NCBI GenBank assembly: GCA_902543145.1
Contig: CACBXG010000008.1
Coordinates: 1 to 58,833 of the forward strand
Reading direction: 5' to 3'
DNA length: 58,833 bases
Source: an uncultured SAR116 cluster alpha proteobacterium
GTDB taxonomy: Bacteria > Pseudomonadota > Alphaproteobacteria > Puniceispirillales > Marisalimonadaceae
Under the pieces are notes generated by a model. That model was not told where the DNA came from, ran no database searches, and was given only the letters and a program-made list of their open reading frames with translations. Made by a program: the position numbers and the translations under genes. Every line of letters starts with the position of its first letter. Position 1 is the first letter of the stretch. Shown here piece after piece: positions 1 through 9,588 of the stretch.

Positions 1-755
1 TAAAATCCTTCACCTGGACCTTTTCCCCAAAAACCACCAGATTCAAATGATTGCAAAGATTTAGATACCTGATACGTTTTACCTTCAAGAAAATTATCTA
101 TTCTTATTTTAACATGATCAAAATGTTGATATGAAAAGATCATGAATATTGGGAATGCCATAATTAGGCATACGACGATAATTAATGGTATTCCTGTAAT
201 AAATAATTGGAAACCCCATGTAAACATCATTATAATTGTCATTCCTAAGTCAGGCTGAAATAATAATAATGATGAAATTAGAATTATTGAAGCAATTGAC
301 CACATCCAACCAGGAAATTGAGTTTTTTGTACCCATAAAGACAACAGCCAAGCATTAAAAACTACATATAGTGGTTTTCCTATTTCACTTGGTTGAAAAC
401 TTAAACCACCAACAAAAAACCATCTTTGTGCTCCTTTTATTTTCTCTCCATCAAATAAAATAACAAAAAGTAGTAACGTTGTAATTGTTATACCTAAAAT
501 GCATATTATTTTTGTTTGTCTTTCATCTAATATTGAAAAGAAAATTATTATTGGGATACTCAAGGCGCCATATAGAATGTGTCTGATCGTAAAATGATGT
601 GAAGGAATATTTAAATTTTCTGCTAGATGTTGGCTTGATGCCATTACTAAAAATATTCCAAACATCATTAATATAAAAAATGAAGTCAATAAATATCTAT
701 CTATTGTCCACCACCAAATTGCAAGGCTAGATCTGTCTGAACGAGTAATGTTCAT
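1..755 (-). CDS. ftsW: Lipid II polymerase/cell division protein FtsW (partial, C-terminus beyond window)
   Basis: SEDS-family integral membrane protein that polymerises septal peptidoglycan with its partner FtsI. About 251 codons are visible, starting with ATG at 755; the stop lies beyond the left window edge. Several hydrophobic segments can be read. The family motif FQPSEIGK falls near residues 120-127, and a GGFWGKGPGEG stretch matching the conserved FtsW/RodA loop lies near the truncated end. The start overlaps the murD stop as ATGA, indicating translational coupling at the end of the dcw operon. It could in principle be RodA, but its place after murD makes FtsW far more likely. Confidence 0.95.
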   Translation of the reverse strand, partial: MNITRSDRSSLAIWWWTIDRYLLTSFFILMMFGIFLVMASSQHLAENLNIPSHHFTIRHILYGALSIPIIIFFSILDERQTKIICILGITITTLLLFVILFDGEKIKGAQRWFFVGGLSFQPSEIGKPLYVVFNAWLLSLWVQKTQFPGWMWSIASIILISSLLLFQPDLGMTIIMMFTWGFQLFITGIPLIIVVCLIMAFPIFMIFSYQHFDHVKIRIDNFLEGKTYQVSKSLQSFESGGFWGKGPGEGF

Positions 756-2077
756 TTTATTAAACCTTCATTCAGTTGTTGATTAACTATTTCTTTAAAT
801 TTATTCCCTCTATCCTCAAAGTTAATATATTGATCAAAACTAGCTGCGGATGGTGACAATAAAATTACATATTTTTTTAAATTAGAAAATGTAGCTTTTT
901 CAAAAGCGAGTTTGGTTGCTTTTTCCAATGAAAAACAATTATGTATTTTTAAATCTTTTTTGTATTTTAAAATTTCTTTACAAAAAAAATCAGTTGATTT
1001 GCCGATTAAAAAAACTTCTTTTACTTTATCTAAAAAATTTTTAGCCTCACCAATACCATCAGATTTAGGTTGACCTCCTGCAATCCAAAAAATATTTTCG
1101 AAAGACTTTAGAGCAGCGGCAGTAGACTCTCCATTAGTAGATTTACTATCATTTATTATTTTAATTCTATCTGAAGTATATAAAGGTTCCATTCTGTGTG
1201 GCAACCCTTTGAAATTATTTATAGCTAAGCTAATTTTTTTAGGATTGATATTAAGATATTTAGCTATTGATACAGCTATAGAGCTATTAGACACATTATG
1301 AGCTCCTTGCAGGTAGTCATTATCATTAACATAATTGTAAGTTTCATTTTTTTTAATCTTAATAATATTTATAGATTTGAAATTTTTCTCAGTTACTGTT
1401 TCATTTAGAAGTTTGTTGTCAGCGTCTAAAATAAATGTTCCGTTTTCTTTTAAAAAATTTATGATTTTGAGTTTAGAAAATTTATAATTTTTAAAAGTTT
1501 CGTGATAATCTAGATGATCTTTAGTAATATTTGTTATTGCAGCTAGATCTAGGCTTAACTGTTTCGCGCCATCTAATTGATAACTAGATAATTCAAGAAT
1601 TATAACACCATTCTTACCAGGGTCATTAATTTCACATGCTGGAAAACCATAGTTTCCACCAATAACACATTTAATTTTATTATATTTTAATATATGAAAT
1701 AATAGTGCAACTGTTGTTGACTTACCATTAGTACCAGTTATTCCAATTATTTTTGCTTCTGGTTTAGTTTGAAAAAATAAATCAATTTCATTTATAATTT
1801 TAATTTTATTTTTTATAGCGAGTTCAATAGCCAGATGTTTATTTTTTGCATTTATTGGTATACCCGGACTTACAACCAATGCAGTTAAGGTTCCCCATGG
1901 CCAAAGTTTATAATTTTTCCAACAATTACTATTAATAAATTCAGGCTTGTCTTTTTTATCATCAAAGATAAATATATTTGCTTTTGAACTTAAAAGAATT
2001 TTAGCTGCAGCCATGCCTGATAATCCAGCTCCTAAAATCCCAATAACTTTATTTTCATAACAACTAATACTTATCAA
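752..2077 (-). CDS. murD: UDP-N-acetylmuramoyl-L-alanine--D-glutamate ligase
   Basis: Cytoplasmic Mur ligase that adds D-glutamate to UDP-MurNAc-L-Ala using ATP. The protein has 441 residues, usual for the family. An N-terminal Rossmann-like glycine motif (GILGAGLSG, residues 13-21) is followed by the ATP-binding GITGTNGKST (112-121), and the central domain carries the expected HLDYH stretch. The start is TTG at 2077: no ATG precedes the glycine motif, and an AAGG ribosome site sits just upstream. The gene follows mraY with a four-base gap and overlaps ftsW by four bases. Confidence 0.97.
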   Translation of the reverse strand: MISISCYENKVIGILGAGLSGMAAAKILLSSKANIFIFDDKKDKPEFINSNCWKNYKLWPWGTLTALVVSPGIPINAKNKHLAIELAIKNKIKIINEIDLFFQTKPEAKIIGITGTNGKSTTVALLFHILKYNKIKCVIGGNYGFPACEINDPGKNGVIILELSSYQLDGAKQLSLDLAAITNITKDHLDYHETFKNYKFSKLKIINFLKENGTFILDADNKLLNETVTEKNFKSINIIKIKKNETYNYVNDNDYLQGAHNVSNSSIAVSIAKYLNINPKKISLAINNFKGLPHRMEPLYTSDRIKIINDSKSTNGESTAAALKSFENIFWIAGGQPKSDGIGEAKNFLDKVKEVFLIGKSTDFFCKEILKYKKDLKIHNCFSLEKATKLAFEKATFSNLKKYVILLSPSAASFDQYINFEDRGNKFKEIVNQQLNEGLIK

Positions 2078-2081
2078 TTTG

Positions 2082-3170
2082 TTACCTTAGTTTAAGTGAA
2101 GAAATGCCGATTAAAGCCAAAATTACAGCAATAATCCAAAACCTTATTACTATTGTAGATTCTGCCCATCCTTTTTGCTCAAAATGATGGTGTAATGGCG
2201 CCATTCTAAATATTCTCTTACCTGTAAGTTTAAATGACAAAATTTGAACAATTACTGACACTGTCTCTAATACAAAAAGACCTCCGATTATAATTAATAC
2301 TAATTCATGTCTTGATGCTGATGCAGTTACACCAATCACTCCGCCTAGGGATAATGAACCAGTATCACCCATAAAAACCATTGCAGGTGGTGCATTAAAC
2401 CATAAGAAACCTAGTCCTGATCCTATAATCGCACCTAACAATACAGTTATTTCACCAACACCTGGAACATAGTTTAATTGTAAATAATTGGAGAAATTAA
2501 TATTACCAACTACGTATGCTATTACTGCAAATGAACCTGCTGCTATCATTACTGGTACTATTGCTAACCCATCTAGCCCATCAGTCAAATTTACAGCATT
2601 AGATGAACCCACAATGACCAAGATTGTAAATGGGATATAAAAAATTCCTAAATATAAGATACTATCCTTTAAAAAAGGAATTGATAATGTGTTTTGCAAA
2701 CTTTCTGAACTGCTTTCTGAAATCATCCAAGCCGCAAAAAAAGCTATAAAAAGTTGGGGAATAATTTTTTGATAGCTTTTTAAACCACTGCTATTCATTC
2801 TTGATACTTTTAACCAGTCATCTAGAAGACCAATCACACCGAAAAGTATGGCTACTACCAGTACTGTCCATATGTATAGATTATCCAATCTAGCCCACAA
2901 AATTGTTGAAATAGAAAATGCTAACAGAATCAATAAACCGCCCATAGTAGGTGTGCCAGCTTTGAAAATGATATGACTTTTTGGGCCATCAGTTCGAATT
3001 GGTTGACCTTTTTTTTGGGTTTTTTTCAAAAGAGTTATAATACTTGGACCAAAAATAAAACTTATTAGTAATGCGGTTAAGAGAGCGCCAATTGTTCTAA
3101 ATGAAATATAGTTAAACAGATTAAACGGTTGAAAGAAGTTAGTATAATTTAATAAAAGGTCAGGCAGCAT
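2082..3170 (-). CDS. mraY: Phospho-N-acetylmuramoyl-pentapeptide transferase
   Basis: Integral membrane enzyme that moves phospho-MurNAc-pentapeptide from UDP onto undecaprenyl phosphate, making lipid I. Conserved sequences are visible: the GTPTMGG entry motif, NLTDGLDGLA, FMGDTGSLSLGG and the LHHHFE motif near the C-terminus, with about ten hydrophobic segments. I chose the ATG at 3170, giving 362 residues beginning MLPDLLLNY, because the family is about 360 residues long with this kind of start. A start 60 bases upstream would add 20 unrelated residues lying inside murF. The gene overlaps the end of murF by 11 bases. Confidence 0.97.
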   Translation of the reverse strand: MLPDLLLNYTNFFQPFNLFNYISFRTIGALLTALLISFIFGPSIITLLKKTQKKGQPIRTDGPKSHIIFKAGTPTMGGLLILLAFSISTILWARLDNLYIWTVLVVAILFGVIGLLDDWLKVSRMNSSGLKSYQKIIPQLFIAFFAAWMISESSSESLQNTLSIPFLKDSILYLGIFYIPFTILVIVGSSNAVNLTDGLDGLAIVPVMIAAGSFAVIAYVVGNINFSNYLQLNYVPGVGEITVLLGAIIGSGLGFLWFNAPPAMVFMGDTGSLSLGGVIGVTASASRHELVLIIIGGLFVLETVSVIVQILSFKLTGKRIFRMAPLHHHFEQKGWAESTIVIRFWIIAVILALIGISSLKLR

Positions 3171-4575
3171 TGGCGTTCTCTTGAATAATATTTCTAAAGA
3201 TTGGTATAAGTTTCCATAAACCAGTCCCATTTGAACCTTTTAAAAGAACTATTTGATTAGGTCTTATAAACTGTTTTATGTCCTTGATTAGTTCATTGAT
3301 TTCATCATATGAATGACATTTTATTGTTAAATTTAATTTTTTCTTTATGTTTTTTGTGTATTTTCCTAGCGTTAAAACTAAATTTGGATTTATGCTATTT
3401 AATATTGGAACAAGACTTAAATGCATTTTTGTTGCACTATTGCCTAACTCAAGCATATCGCCAATTATCACCACTGCTTCAAATTTAGGATGTTGAATTT
3501 TTAAATTATTAAAATTATATAGAGCAGCTTTCATCGATGAAGGATTAGCATTATAACTATCATCAATTATTATTGTCCTCTCTTTATTATCAAAATTAAT
3601 TATAAGTTTTTCACCTCTCCCAGATAAAGGCTTTAGGTTACTTATAACTTTTGCAACTTTACTGGTTGGAAGTTTTAATTCCTTAATTACAGAAATAGAT
3701 GCAATTACATTTTCAGCTTGTGTTGTATTTAAATGTTTCAAATGCCAATTCTTTATTTTATCGTAGCAAACTGTTGATCCTTCTTTTTCGGCAACTAATT
3801 TTATAATTTGAGTATTTGAATCTTCAGAGCAACCAAATAGATGGATTTTAGCGTTAACTTTTTTTGCTTCAGTAATTAAAAAATCTTTCCAAGCGTTATC
3901 TGAGTTTATAATTGCAACACCATATTTTTCTAACCCTAAGAATATTTCACTTTTTGCTTTGGCAATTTCTTTTTCATTTTTAAAATTTTGTATATGAGAG
4001 TTTGATACATTAGTGATTACCGCAATATTAGGTTTGGCAATGTTGGTTAATTTTCTAATTTCACCACTATTATTCATTCCTAACTCGAGAACACAAAAAT
4101 TAAAATCATGGGGTAATCTGGACAATGTTAAAGAAAGTCCAATTAAATTATTATTATTCCGAAATGTTTTGTGAGTTTTGCCAAATTGATTTAATGCATT
4201 TGATAAAAAGTAATTAGTACTAGTTTTGCCACTACTACCTGTAATTCCAACAGTAATTCCATTAAACCTGTTTCTGGCAAATTTACCAATGTTTATTAAT
4301 GCTTCTTTTGTATCGTTTACAAATAATCCATTATACTTTTTAGCTAATCCAATATTTGACACTAAAACTCCGCAGGCACCTTTTGAGATTGCAGTTTCAA
4401 TAAAATCGTGACCATCAAAATTTTCTCCAATGAGAGCTATAAATAATTCCCCTTTTTTAATAGTTCTGTCATCTATACTTATTCCATGAATATTCTCAGA
4501 ATTATTGAGAAAATTTAGAGTTGGATCTGATGCTTTAGAAGCAGACATTAAGTCTTTTTTTGTCCATAACGGCAT
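3160..4575 (-). CDS. murF: UDP-N-acetylmuramoyl-tripeptide--D-alanyl-D-alanine ligase
   Basis: Last cytoplasmic Mur ligase; it attaches D-Ala-D-Ala to the UDP-MurNAc tripeptide. It has 471 residues with the P-loop GITGSSGKT at 110-118. A DDSYNANPSSM stretch typical of MurF follows in the C-terminal half, and LKGSNG lies near the end. It overlaps murE by one base (TAATG) and mraY by 11 bases, so the three are probably translationally coupled. An N-terminal substrate-binding region (ISIDDRTIKKGELFIAL) matches the Mur ligase N-terminal domain. Confidence 0.97.
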   Translation of the reverse strand: MPLWTKKDLMSASKASDPTLNFLNNSENIHGISIDDRTIKKGELFIALIGENFDGHDFIETAISKGACGVLVSNIGLAKKYNGLFVNDTKEALINIGKFARNRFNGITVGITGSSGKTSTNYFLSNALNQFGKTHKTFRNNNNLIGLSLTLSRLPHDFNFCVLELGMNNSGEIRKLTNIAKPNIAVITNVSNSHIQNFKNEKEIAKAKSEIFLGLEKYGVAIINSDNAWKDFLITEAKKVNAKIHLFGCSEDSNTQIIKLVAEKEGSTVCYDKIKNWHLKHLNTTQAENVIASISVIKELKLPTSKVAKVISNLKPLSGRGEKLIINFDNKERTIIIDDSYNANPSSMKAALYNFNNLKIQHPKFEAVVIIGDMLELGNSATKMHLSLVPILNSINPNLVLTLGKYTKNIKKKLNLTIKCHSYDEINELIKDIKQFIRPNQIVLLKGSNGTGLWKLIPIFRNIIQENANAA

Positions 4576-6080
4576 TAGTCAGATTCCCTTGATTTTTCAA
4601 TGTTCTTTATAGTTTCCTTTGCAACTGTATAGTCATCAAAAGGAAGTGTTTCCATTCCAATTGTTTGAGTGGTTTCATGGCCTTTGCCAGCAATAATTAA
4701 AAAATCATTTTTCTGTAATTTTGAAATAGCATAATTAATAGCTTTATTTCTATCTGGAATCTCCTTTGCATTTGGACATCCCTCTAAAATATCTTTTCTA
4801 ATATCAGATGAAGACTCAGATCTGGGATTGTCATCTGTAACTATTACTAAATCAGAATATTCTTTTGCAAGCTCACCCATAGATTTTCTTTTTTCTTTAT
4901 CTCGATCACCACCACAACCAAATAAAGTAATTATTTTTTCTTTAGTTATTTCTCTAATCGAATTTAAAACGTATCGCAAAGCTTCTGGAGTATGCGCATA
5001 ATCAATTATAATCATTGAGTTATTATGTGTGGATGAAATTATTTCCATTCTTCCACGTGCAGGTTTAAGGTAACTCATTGATTTAAATATTAGATTTGCA
5101 TCAATTCCTAATGCAATGCAAATAGAAGCTGCAGCTACTACATTATATGATTGAAATTCTCCTATCATTCCAATAGTAGAGTTATAAATTTTATTATTAT
5201 ATTCTAAGGCTAAATCAATATTTTGATTATTTTGTTTTACAGAAATTATTTTAACATCTGCATTCGAGCTTTTCCCAAATGTAACAATAATATGTTTGTA
5301 ATTTTTAATTTCATTATAAAGTCTTTTACCGAAATCATCATCAATATTAATAGCTACAGAAGAATTCTTTTGAAGTATCTCAGTAAAAAGTCTTTTTTTA
5401 CAGTGAAAATAATTTTCAATATTTTTATGATAATCGAGATGATCGTGTGATAAATTCGTAAAAATTGCACCTGTAAATTTTACACCATCAAGTCTAAATT
5501 GATCAAGACCATGGGAGGATGCTTCTAAAGCTAAGTGTGAAATTTCTTGATGATTTAATGAATATAGTTCTTTGTATAATTCATCAGGATCAAAAGTGGT
5601 AAGATTTTTTTTTGGAGATTTAAGTAAACTTTTGTTCAGGCCATTCTCAATTATTATTCCAAGGGTACCCATTGATGCTGCCTTCCATCCTGCTTGAACC
5701 CATAATTGTCTACAAAATTCAACAGTTGAGGTTTTGCCATTAGTGCCTGTTATTCCAATAATTTCTTTAGGTTGTTTATTATAAAAAGAAGCGAGAAGTA
5801 TGGTGTAAACAAGTCTTGTTGAAATTTTATTAGTAGATATTACAGTTTTGTCTTCAGATTTGTCAGCAATTACAAGGAAAGCACCATTTTGTTTTGCTTC
5901 ATTTATAAAATCTGATCCGTTGACCCGGATACCTTTAATTGCAACGAAAATGTAGTCATTTTTGATATTTTTACTATTTCCTGAGATTCCATTTACATGG
6001 TGATTTAATATTTTATCTGGAACATTTTTTAGCAAATCGAATAAAATTTTGTTCCTTGATATAAGATCTTTTAATAACAT
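4575..6080 (-). CDS. murE: UDP-N-acetylmuramoyl-L-alanyl-D-glutamate--2,6-diaminopimelate ligase
   Basis: Cytoplasmic Mur ligase that adds the third peptide-stem residue. It has 501 residues with the ATP-binding GITGTNGKT at 109-117. The specificity motif DNPR is at residues 417-420; in this family DNPR marks the enzymes that use meso-diaminopimelate, as expected for Gram-negative peptidoglycan (family knowledge, not tested). The gene starts one base after ftsI stops and ends overlapping the murF start. Confidence 0.97.
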   Translation of the reverse strand: MLLKDLISRNKILFDLLKNVPDKILNHHVNGISGNSKNIKNDYIFVAIKGIRVNGSDFINEAKQNGAFLVIADKSEDKTVISTNKISTRLVYTILLASFYNKQPKEIIGITGTNGKTSTVEFCRQLWVQAGWKAASMGTLGIIIENGLNKSLLKSPKKNLTTFDPDELYKELYSLNHQEISHLALEASSHGLDQFRLDGVKFTGAIFTNLSHDHLDYHKNIENYFHCKKRLFTEILQKNSSVAINIDDDFGKRLYNEIKNYKHIIVTFGKSSNADVKIISVKQNNQNIDLALEYNNKIYNSTIGMIGEFQSYNVVAAASICIALGIDANLIFKSMSYLKPARGRMEIISSTHNNSMIIIDYAHTPEALRYVLNSIREITKEKIITLFGCGGDRDKEKRKSMGELAKEYSDLVIVTDDNPRSESSSDIRKDILEGCPNAKEIPDRNKAINYAISKLQKNDFLIIAGKGHETTQTIGMETLPFDDYTVAKETIKNIEKSRESD

Positions 6081-6081
6081 T

Positions 6082-7782
6082 CTATAAATTTGCTCCGTAA
6101 TTTTTACCTCTTATCTTGTAATTTAAGAGATTATTAGAGAATTTTGATGAACTTTCTAATTGAGGGTTTACTCCTAAAATTGGTGCTATTCTTGTTACTA
6201 TTTTTTTTACAATAGGAGCAGCAACCCAACCAGCAGTTCTACGCCCAAAGGAAAATTTTTGACCTTTTGGATTGTCAATCATGATAGTTAATATAAATTC
6301 TGGATCATTCATTGGAAATGCACCTGTAAATGCTACTATATTCTCTTTTTTAGAATATCCCCCAGACGGATTAATTTTTTCAGCTGTGCCTGTTTTCCCT
6401 CCAATTAGATAACCAGGTGCTTCTGCTTTTTTTGCAGTGCCATACTCATTACTTACAACCAGCCTCATTATACTTTTTATTTTTATTGAAGTTTTATTTG
6501 AAATAATAACTTCATTTTTTTTATCTATTTTTCCTTTTATCAATGTTGGATTAACCTTTACACCACTATTAACAATAGTTGCCGTTGCAGATGCAAGATG
6601 CATAGGCGTGATTGAGATTCCATGACCATACGAAATGGTCATTGTGCTTAAAACTTTCTTATCTATTAGCACTTGAGGTTTACCTAACTCAGGTATTTCT
6701 AGTGAAAGCTTACTTAATAAACCGAGTGATTTAAGATATTTTAATTGCGTTGATGATCCAAATTTTTCAGCTATTTTTGCTGAACCAATGTTACTAGAAT
6801 GAACAATTACTTCAGGAATATTAATAGCATAATTTAGAGGATGAAAGTCATTTATAATTCTAGAAGAAACTTTTAAGGGTTTTGAGACGTCAAAAACATC
6901 ATTTTCATTTATTAAGTTACTCTCAAAAGCAATTGCAGCTGTAATCAACTTTAAAGTTGACCCCAGTTCATATATGCCTTTTGTTGCTTTATTGAAAAGT
7001 TTTTCATTTAATACTGAATTATAATTATTTGCGTTATAATCAGGAAGTGAAACTGAAGAAAGCACTTCACCATTTTTTGCATTCATTATAATTCCGGCAC
7101 CGCCTTCAGCTTCAAATTTTTTTATTTGATTTAATAATAATTTTCTAATTATATGCTGAATACCACTATGAATAGAAAGAGTTACATCTCTACCACCTTG
7201 AAGTTGACTATCAAACATTTTCTCTATGCCGGCAATCCCATTGCCATCTATATCTGTTGCGCCAAGAATATGAGAAGCTAGAGTGTTATTAGGATAAATT
7301 CTTTTATTTTTTGTTTCAATTTTTAAACCCTCTATCCCAGCATTTAATAGATTTACGTATTCTCTAGGAGATATTTCTTTTAACAAATTAATGTGTCTTT
7401 TATTACTATTTAATCTTTTATATAAATCTTTTTCTTTTAATTGAGGAAAGATTTTTATTAGTTTGGTAATTGTTTGATCTAAATTCAAAATTTCCTGGGG
7501 ATTTACATTAAGACTTAATGTGCTAATTGTAGTAGCTAATATTTTATTATTTCTATCGTAAATATTACCTCTTAAACTTTTTAGATTAGGTTCATTTTCT
7601 ATTTCTGCATAGGCTTTATTTGAGACATCCTCTTTGTTTATGCTAGCAAGTGATATTGTTCTATAACCAATAATTGTAAAAGACATTATCAACAACAGAC
7701 TACAGATTAGTAATTTTATTTTACGAAATTTGGATTGATTTTGTTTACTTAAATCTAAATTAAAAAAATTAAATATTTTCAT
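6082..7782 (-). CDS. ftsI: Peptidoglycan D,D-transpeptidase FtsI (PBP3)
   Basis: Septal class B penicillin-binding protein that cross-links new peptidoglycan and works with FtsW and FtsL. It has 566 residues: one N-terminal membrane anchor (about 23-42), a dimerisation domain, then the transpeptidase domain. All three catalytic motifs are present: S-T-L-K at 275-278 with the active-site serine, S-S-N at 329-331 and K-T-G at 463-465. The start ATG overlaps the ftsL stop by four bases. The length is slightly below the Escherichia coli enzyme. Confidence 0.97.
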   Translation of the reverse strand: MKIFNFFNLDLSKQNQSKFRKIKLLICSLLLIMSFTIIGYRTISLASINKEDVSNKAYAEIENEPNLKSLRGNIYDRNNKILATTISTLSLNVNPQEILNLDQTITKLIKIFPQLKEKDLYKRLNSNKRHINLLKEISPREYVNLLNAGIEGLKIETKNKRIYPNNTLASHILGATDIDGNGIAGIEKMFDSQLQGGRDVTLSIHSGIQHIIRKLLLNQIKKFEAEGGAGIIMNAKNGEVLSSVSLPDYNANNYNSVLNEKLFNKATKGIYELGSTLKLITAAIAFESNLINENDVFDVSKPLKVSSRIINDFHPLNYAINIPEVIVHSSNIGSAKIAEKFGSSTQLKYLKSLGLLSKLSLEIPELGKPQVLIDKKVLSTMTISYGHGISITPMHLASATATIVNSGVKVNPTLIKGKIDKKNEVIISNKTSIKIKSIMRLVVSNEYGTAKKAEAPGYLIGGKTGTAEKINPSGGYSKKENIVAFTGAFPMNDPEFILTIMIDNPKGQKFSFGRRTAGWVAAPIVKKIVTRIAPILGVNPQLESSSKFSNNLLNYKIRGKNYGANL

Positions 7783-8084
7783 TTATTTTCACCATTACTT
7801 AAGATATTGGTTGCGTTAACAAGATCATTTATATTCCATATATCTGTTGGTAAAATTTCTCTAAGCCCTAATTTTTCTAGAGCAATTTTTTCTATTCTAT
7901 CAGGACGTTTTAGATAACTAAGTTCAGCTTTTAAAATATTTATATTTGACTGAGCACTTTTTATATTATTTTTAATTTGAGTAAGCTCTATTTCTTTTTT
8001 TGTAATGGAATGTTTGATTTGGTAAAGTGAGATCCCTGTGAAAAGTATTACAAAAAAAATCAAAGAAGATGGATACCTTATCAT
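7779..8084 (-). CDS. ftsL: Cell division protein FtsL
   Basis: Small bitopic divisome protein that links FtsI/FtsW to the FtsB-FtsQ complex. It has 101 residues: a short cytoplasmic tail, one hydrophobic segment (about 7-22), then a periplasmic helix with a coiled-coil-like pattern (about 28-65). A conserved RPDRIEKIALEKLGLRE segment, typical of proteobacterial FtsL, follows. The sequence family diverges quickly, so the call depends on architecture and on position between rsmH and ftsI, both of which it overlaps by four bases. Confidence 0.9.
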   Translation of the reverse strand: MIRYPSSLIFFVILFTGISLYQIKHSITKKEIELTQIKNNIKSAQSNINILKAELSYLKRPDRIEKIALEKLGLREILPTDIWNINDLVNATNILSNGENK

Positions 8085-9034
8085 GCTAATTCTCCAAATA
8101 TAGATGAAAAGTGTGTCCGTTTTGCAACTCGTAACTTTGCAGATCTTGATCTTTTATTAATGTAAATCTCTTTTGCAGATGGCAGAATAGGTTTTTTTGT
8201 TAATATTTCTAAACTTGGATTTTCTTTTGGATGCTCAGGTAAATGTCTTGATGAGGATTTGTTTCGTAAACATTTGTAAAAGAAATTTTTTACAATTTTG
8301 TCTTCAATTGAATGAAAAGAAACTACAACTAATCTACCCTCTGGTCGTAAAACTTTTTCTGCAGCTATTAATCCTTGTTCTAATTCTCTGATTTCGTCAT
8401 TTAAATATATACGAATTGCTTGAAAAGTTTTTGTGGCTAGATCTATTTTACTTTTCTTTTTGGGAATTGCATTTCTAATTATATCAGCAAGTTGACCTGT
8501 CGTTTTAATTTTATTAATTGATCTTTGATATATAATATTTTTTGCTATTCTTCTTGAATGTACTTCGTCTCCGAGTTCATAAATTATATTGGCAAGAGTG
8601 ACTTCCTCAACTTCGTTTAAAAATTCCTCTGCAGTTGGTCCCTCAGATGACATTCTCATATCAAGAGGGCCATCTAATTTGAAAGAAAATCCTCTATCTT
8701 GGATATCTAACTGAGGACTTGAGACACCAAGGTCAAAAACAACACCTGCAACTTTGTAAATTTTAAGTTCTTTTAAAAATTTACTTAGTTCAGAAAATTT
8801 TCCTTTTTTAAAATAAAATCTATCTGCATAACTTTTTTTTAAAATATCAGCATAAACTTTAGCATAAGGATCTCTATCAATTGCAACAACTTTACAATTT
8901 TGATTGCCTAAAATAGCTTTTGTATAACCTCCCAAACCAAATGTTGCATCAACATAGACCTCGTTTTTCGATAAAGATAATGCATTTATCACTTCATCAA
9001 GCAAAACTGGAATATGGAAAACTTTATCATTCAT
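8081..9034 (-). CDS. rsmH: 16S rRNA (cytosine(1402)-N(4))-methyltransferase RsmH (MraW)
   Basis: S-adenosylmethionine-dependent enzyme that N4-methylates C1402 in the decoding centre of 16S rRNA. It has 317 residues, usual for the family. The SAM-binding segment DATFGLGGYTK lies near residues 28-38, with the family blocks GVVFDLGVSSPQLD, RGFSF and VVSFHSIEDKIVK further on. It starts 16 bases after mraZ and overlaps ftsL by four bases, giving the standard mraZ-rsmH-ftsL order. Confidence 0.97.
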   Translation of the reverse strand: MNDKVFHIPVLLDEVINALSLSKNEVYVDATFGLGGYTKAILGNQNCKVVAIDRDPYAKVYADILKKSYADRFYFKKGKFSELSKFLKELKIYKVAGVVFDLGVSSPQLDIQDRGFSFKLDGPLDMRMSSEGPTAEEFLNEVEEVTLANIIYELGDEVHSRRIAKNIIYQRSINKIKTTGQLADIIRNAIPKKKSKIDLATKTFQAIRIYLNDEIRELEQGLIAAEKVLRPEGRLVVVSFHSIEDKIVKNFFYKCLRNKSSSRHLPEHPKENPSLEILTKKPILPSAKEIYINKRSRSAKLRVAKRTHFSSIFGELA

Positions 9035-9049
9035 TTGAATACTGCTTAC

Positions 9050-9493
9050 TCAATTCTTTTTTAAAATTAATTTAGGTGGACCTTTTTCTTTTAAAATTTT
9101 CTTAGATTTCATATATTGATTTTCATACTCTTCAGGAGACCAAATATAAAATGACTCTCCAATACCCATAAAAACAGCCTTGTCCGAAAGTTTAGCAAAG
9201 TTCATGAGAGTGTCTGGAATAACCACTCTACCATTTATATCAAATTTGATTTCAAAGGAATCTGCCATCATCATCCTTAAAAGAAATGCATCGTCAGATA
9301 AAGCGTCTAACTCGTCTATAGCATTTATATATGTTTGCATTCGAGTTGAAGTAGTTCCTTCTATGCATTTAAATTGAAGGCTTTTAAATAAAATTAGACT
9401 TTCATTTGATTTTTCTAAATTAACTCGAAATGACGCTGGAATAGATACTCTACATTTTAAATCAATCTTATTATGTGAGGTTGATAAAAACAT
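9050..9493 (-). CDS. mraZ: Transcriptional regulator MraZ
   Basis: AbrB/SpoVT-like DNA-binding protein, first gene of the dcw cluster and known in other bacteria to repress its own operon by binding short repeats upstream. It has 147 residues with the expected two-fold architecture; DLKCRVSIPASFR in the first half and DINGRVVIPDTL in the second are the duplicated swapped-hairpin motifs. A row of ATGGG/T boxes with 10-bp spacing lies about 96-130 bases upstream and is the likely target. Confidence 0.96.
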   Translation of the reverse strand: MFLSTSHNKIDLKCRVSIPASFRVNLEKSNESLILFKSLQFKCIEGTTSTRMQTYINAIDELDALSDDAFLLRMMMADSFEIKFDINGRVVIPDTLMNFAKLSDKAVFMGIGESFYIWSPEEYENQYMKSKKILKEKGPPKLILKKN

Positions 9494-9588
9494 TGATTTT
9501 AATATCCTAAATTAAAAATAATAAAACTGCATAAAGTTCAAACTTTTAATTCCAAATAAAATTGCCTTAGCAATAAATTAATATTTTA

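Noticed and set aside
3171-3230. Longer N-terminus of MraY
   Set aside because: The extra 20 codons lie in murF and do not resemble MraY; the ATG at 3170 gives the normal length and start.
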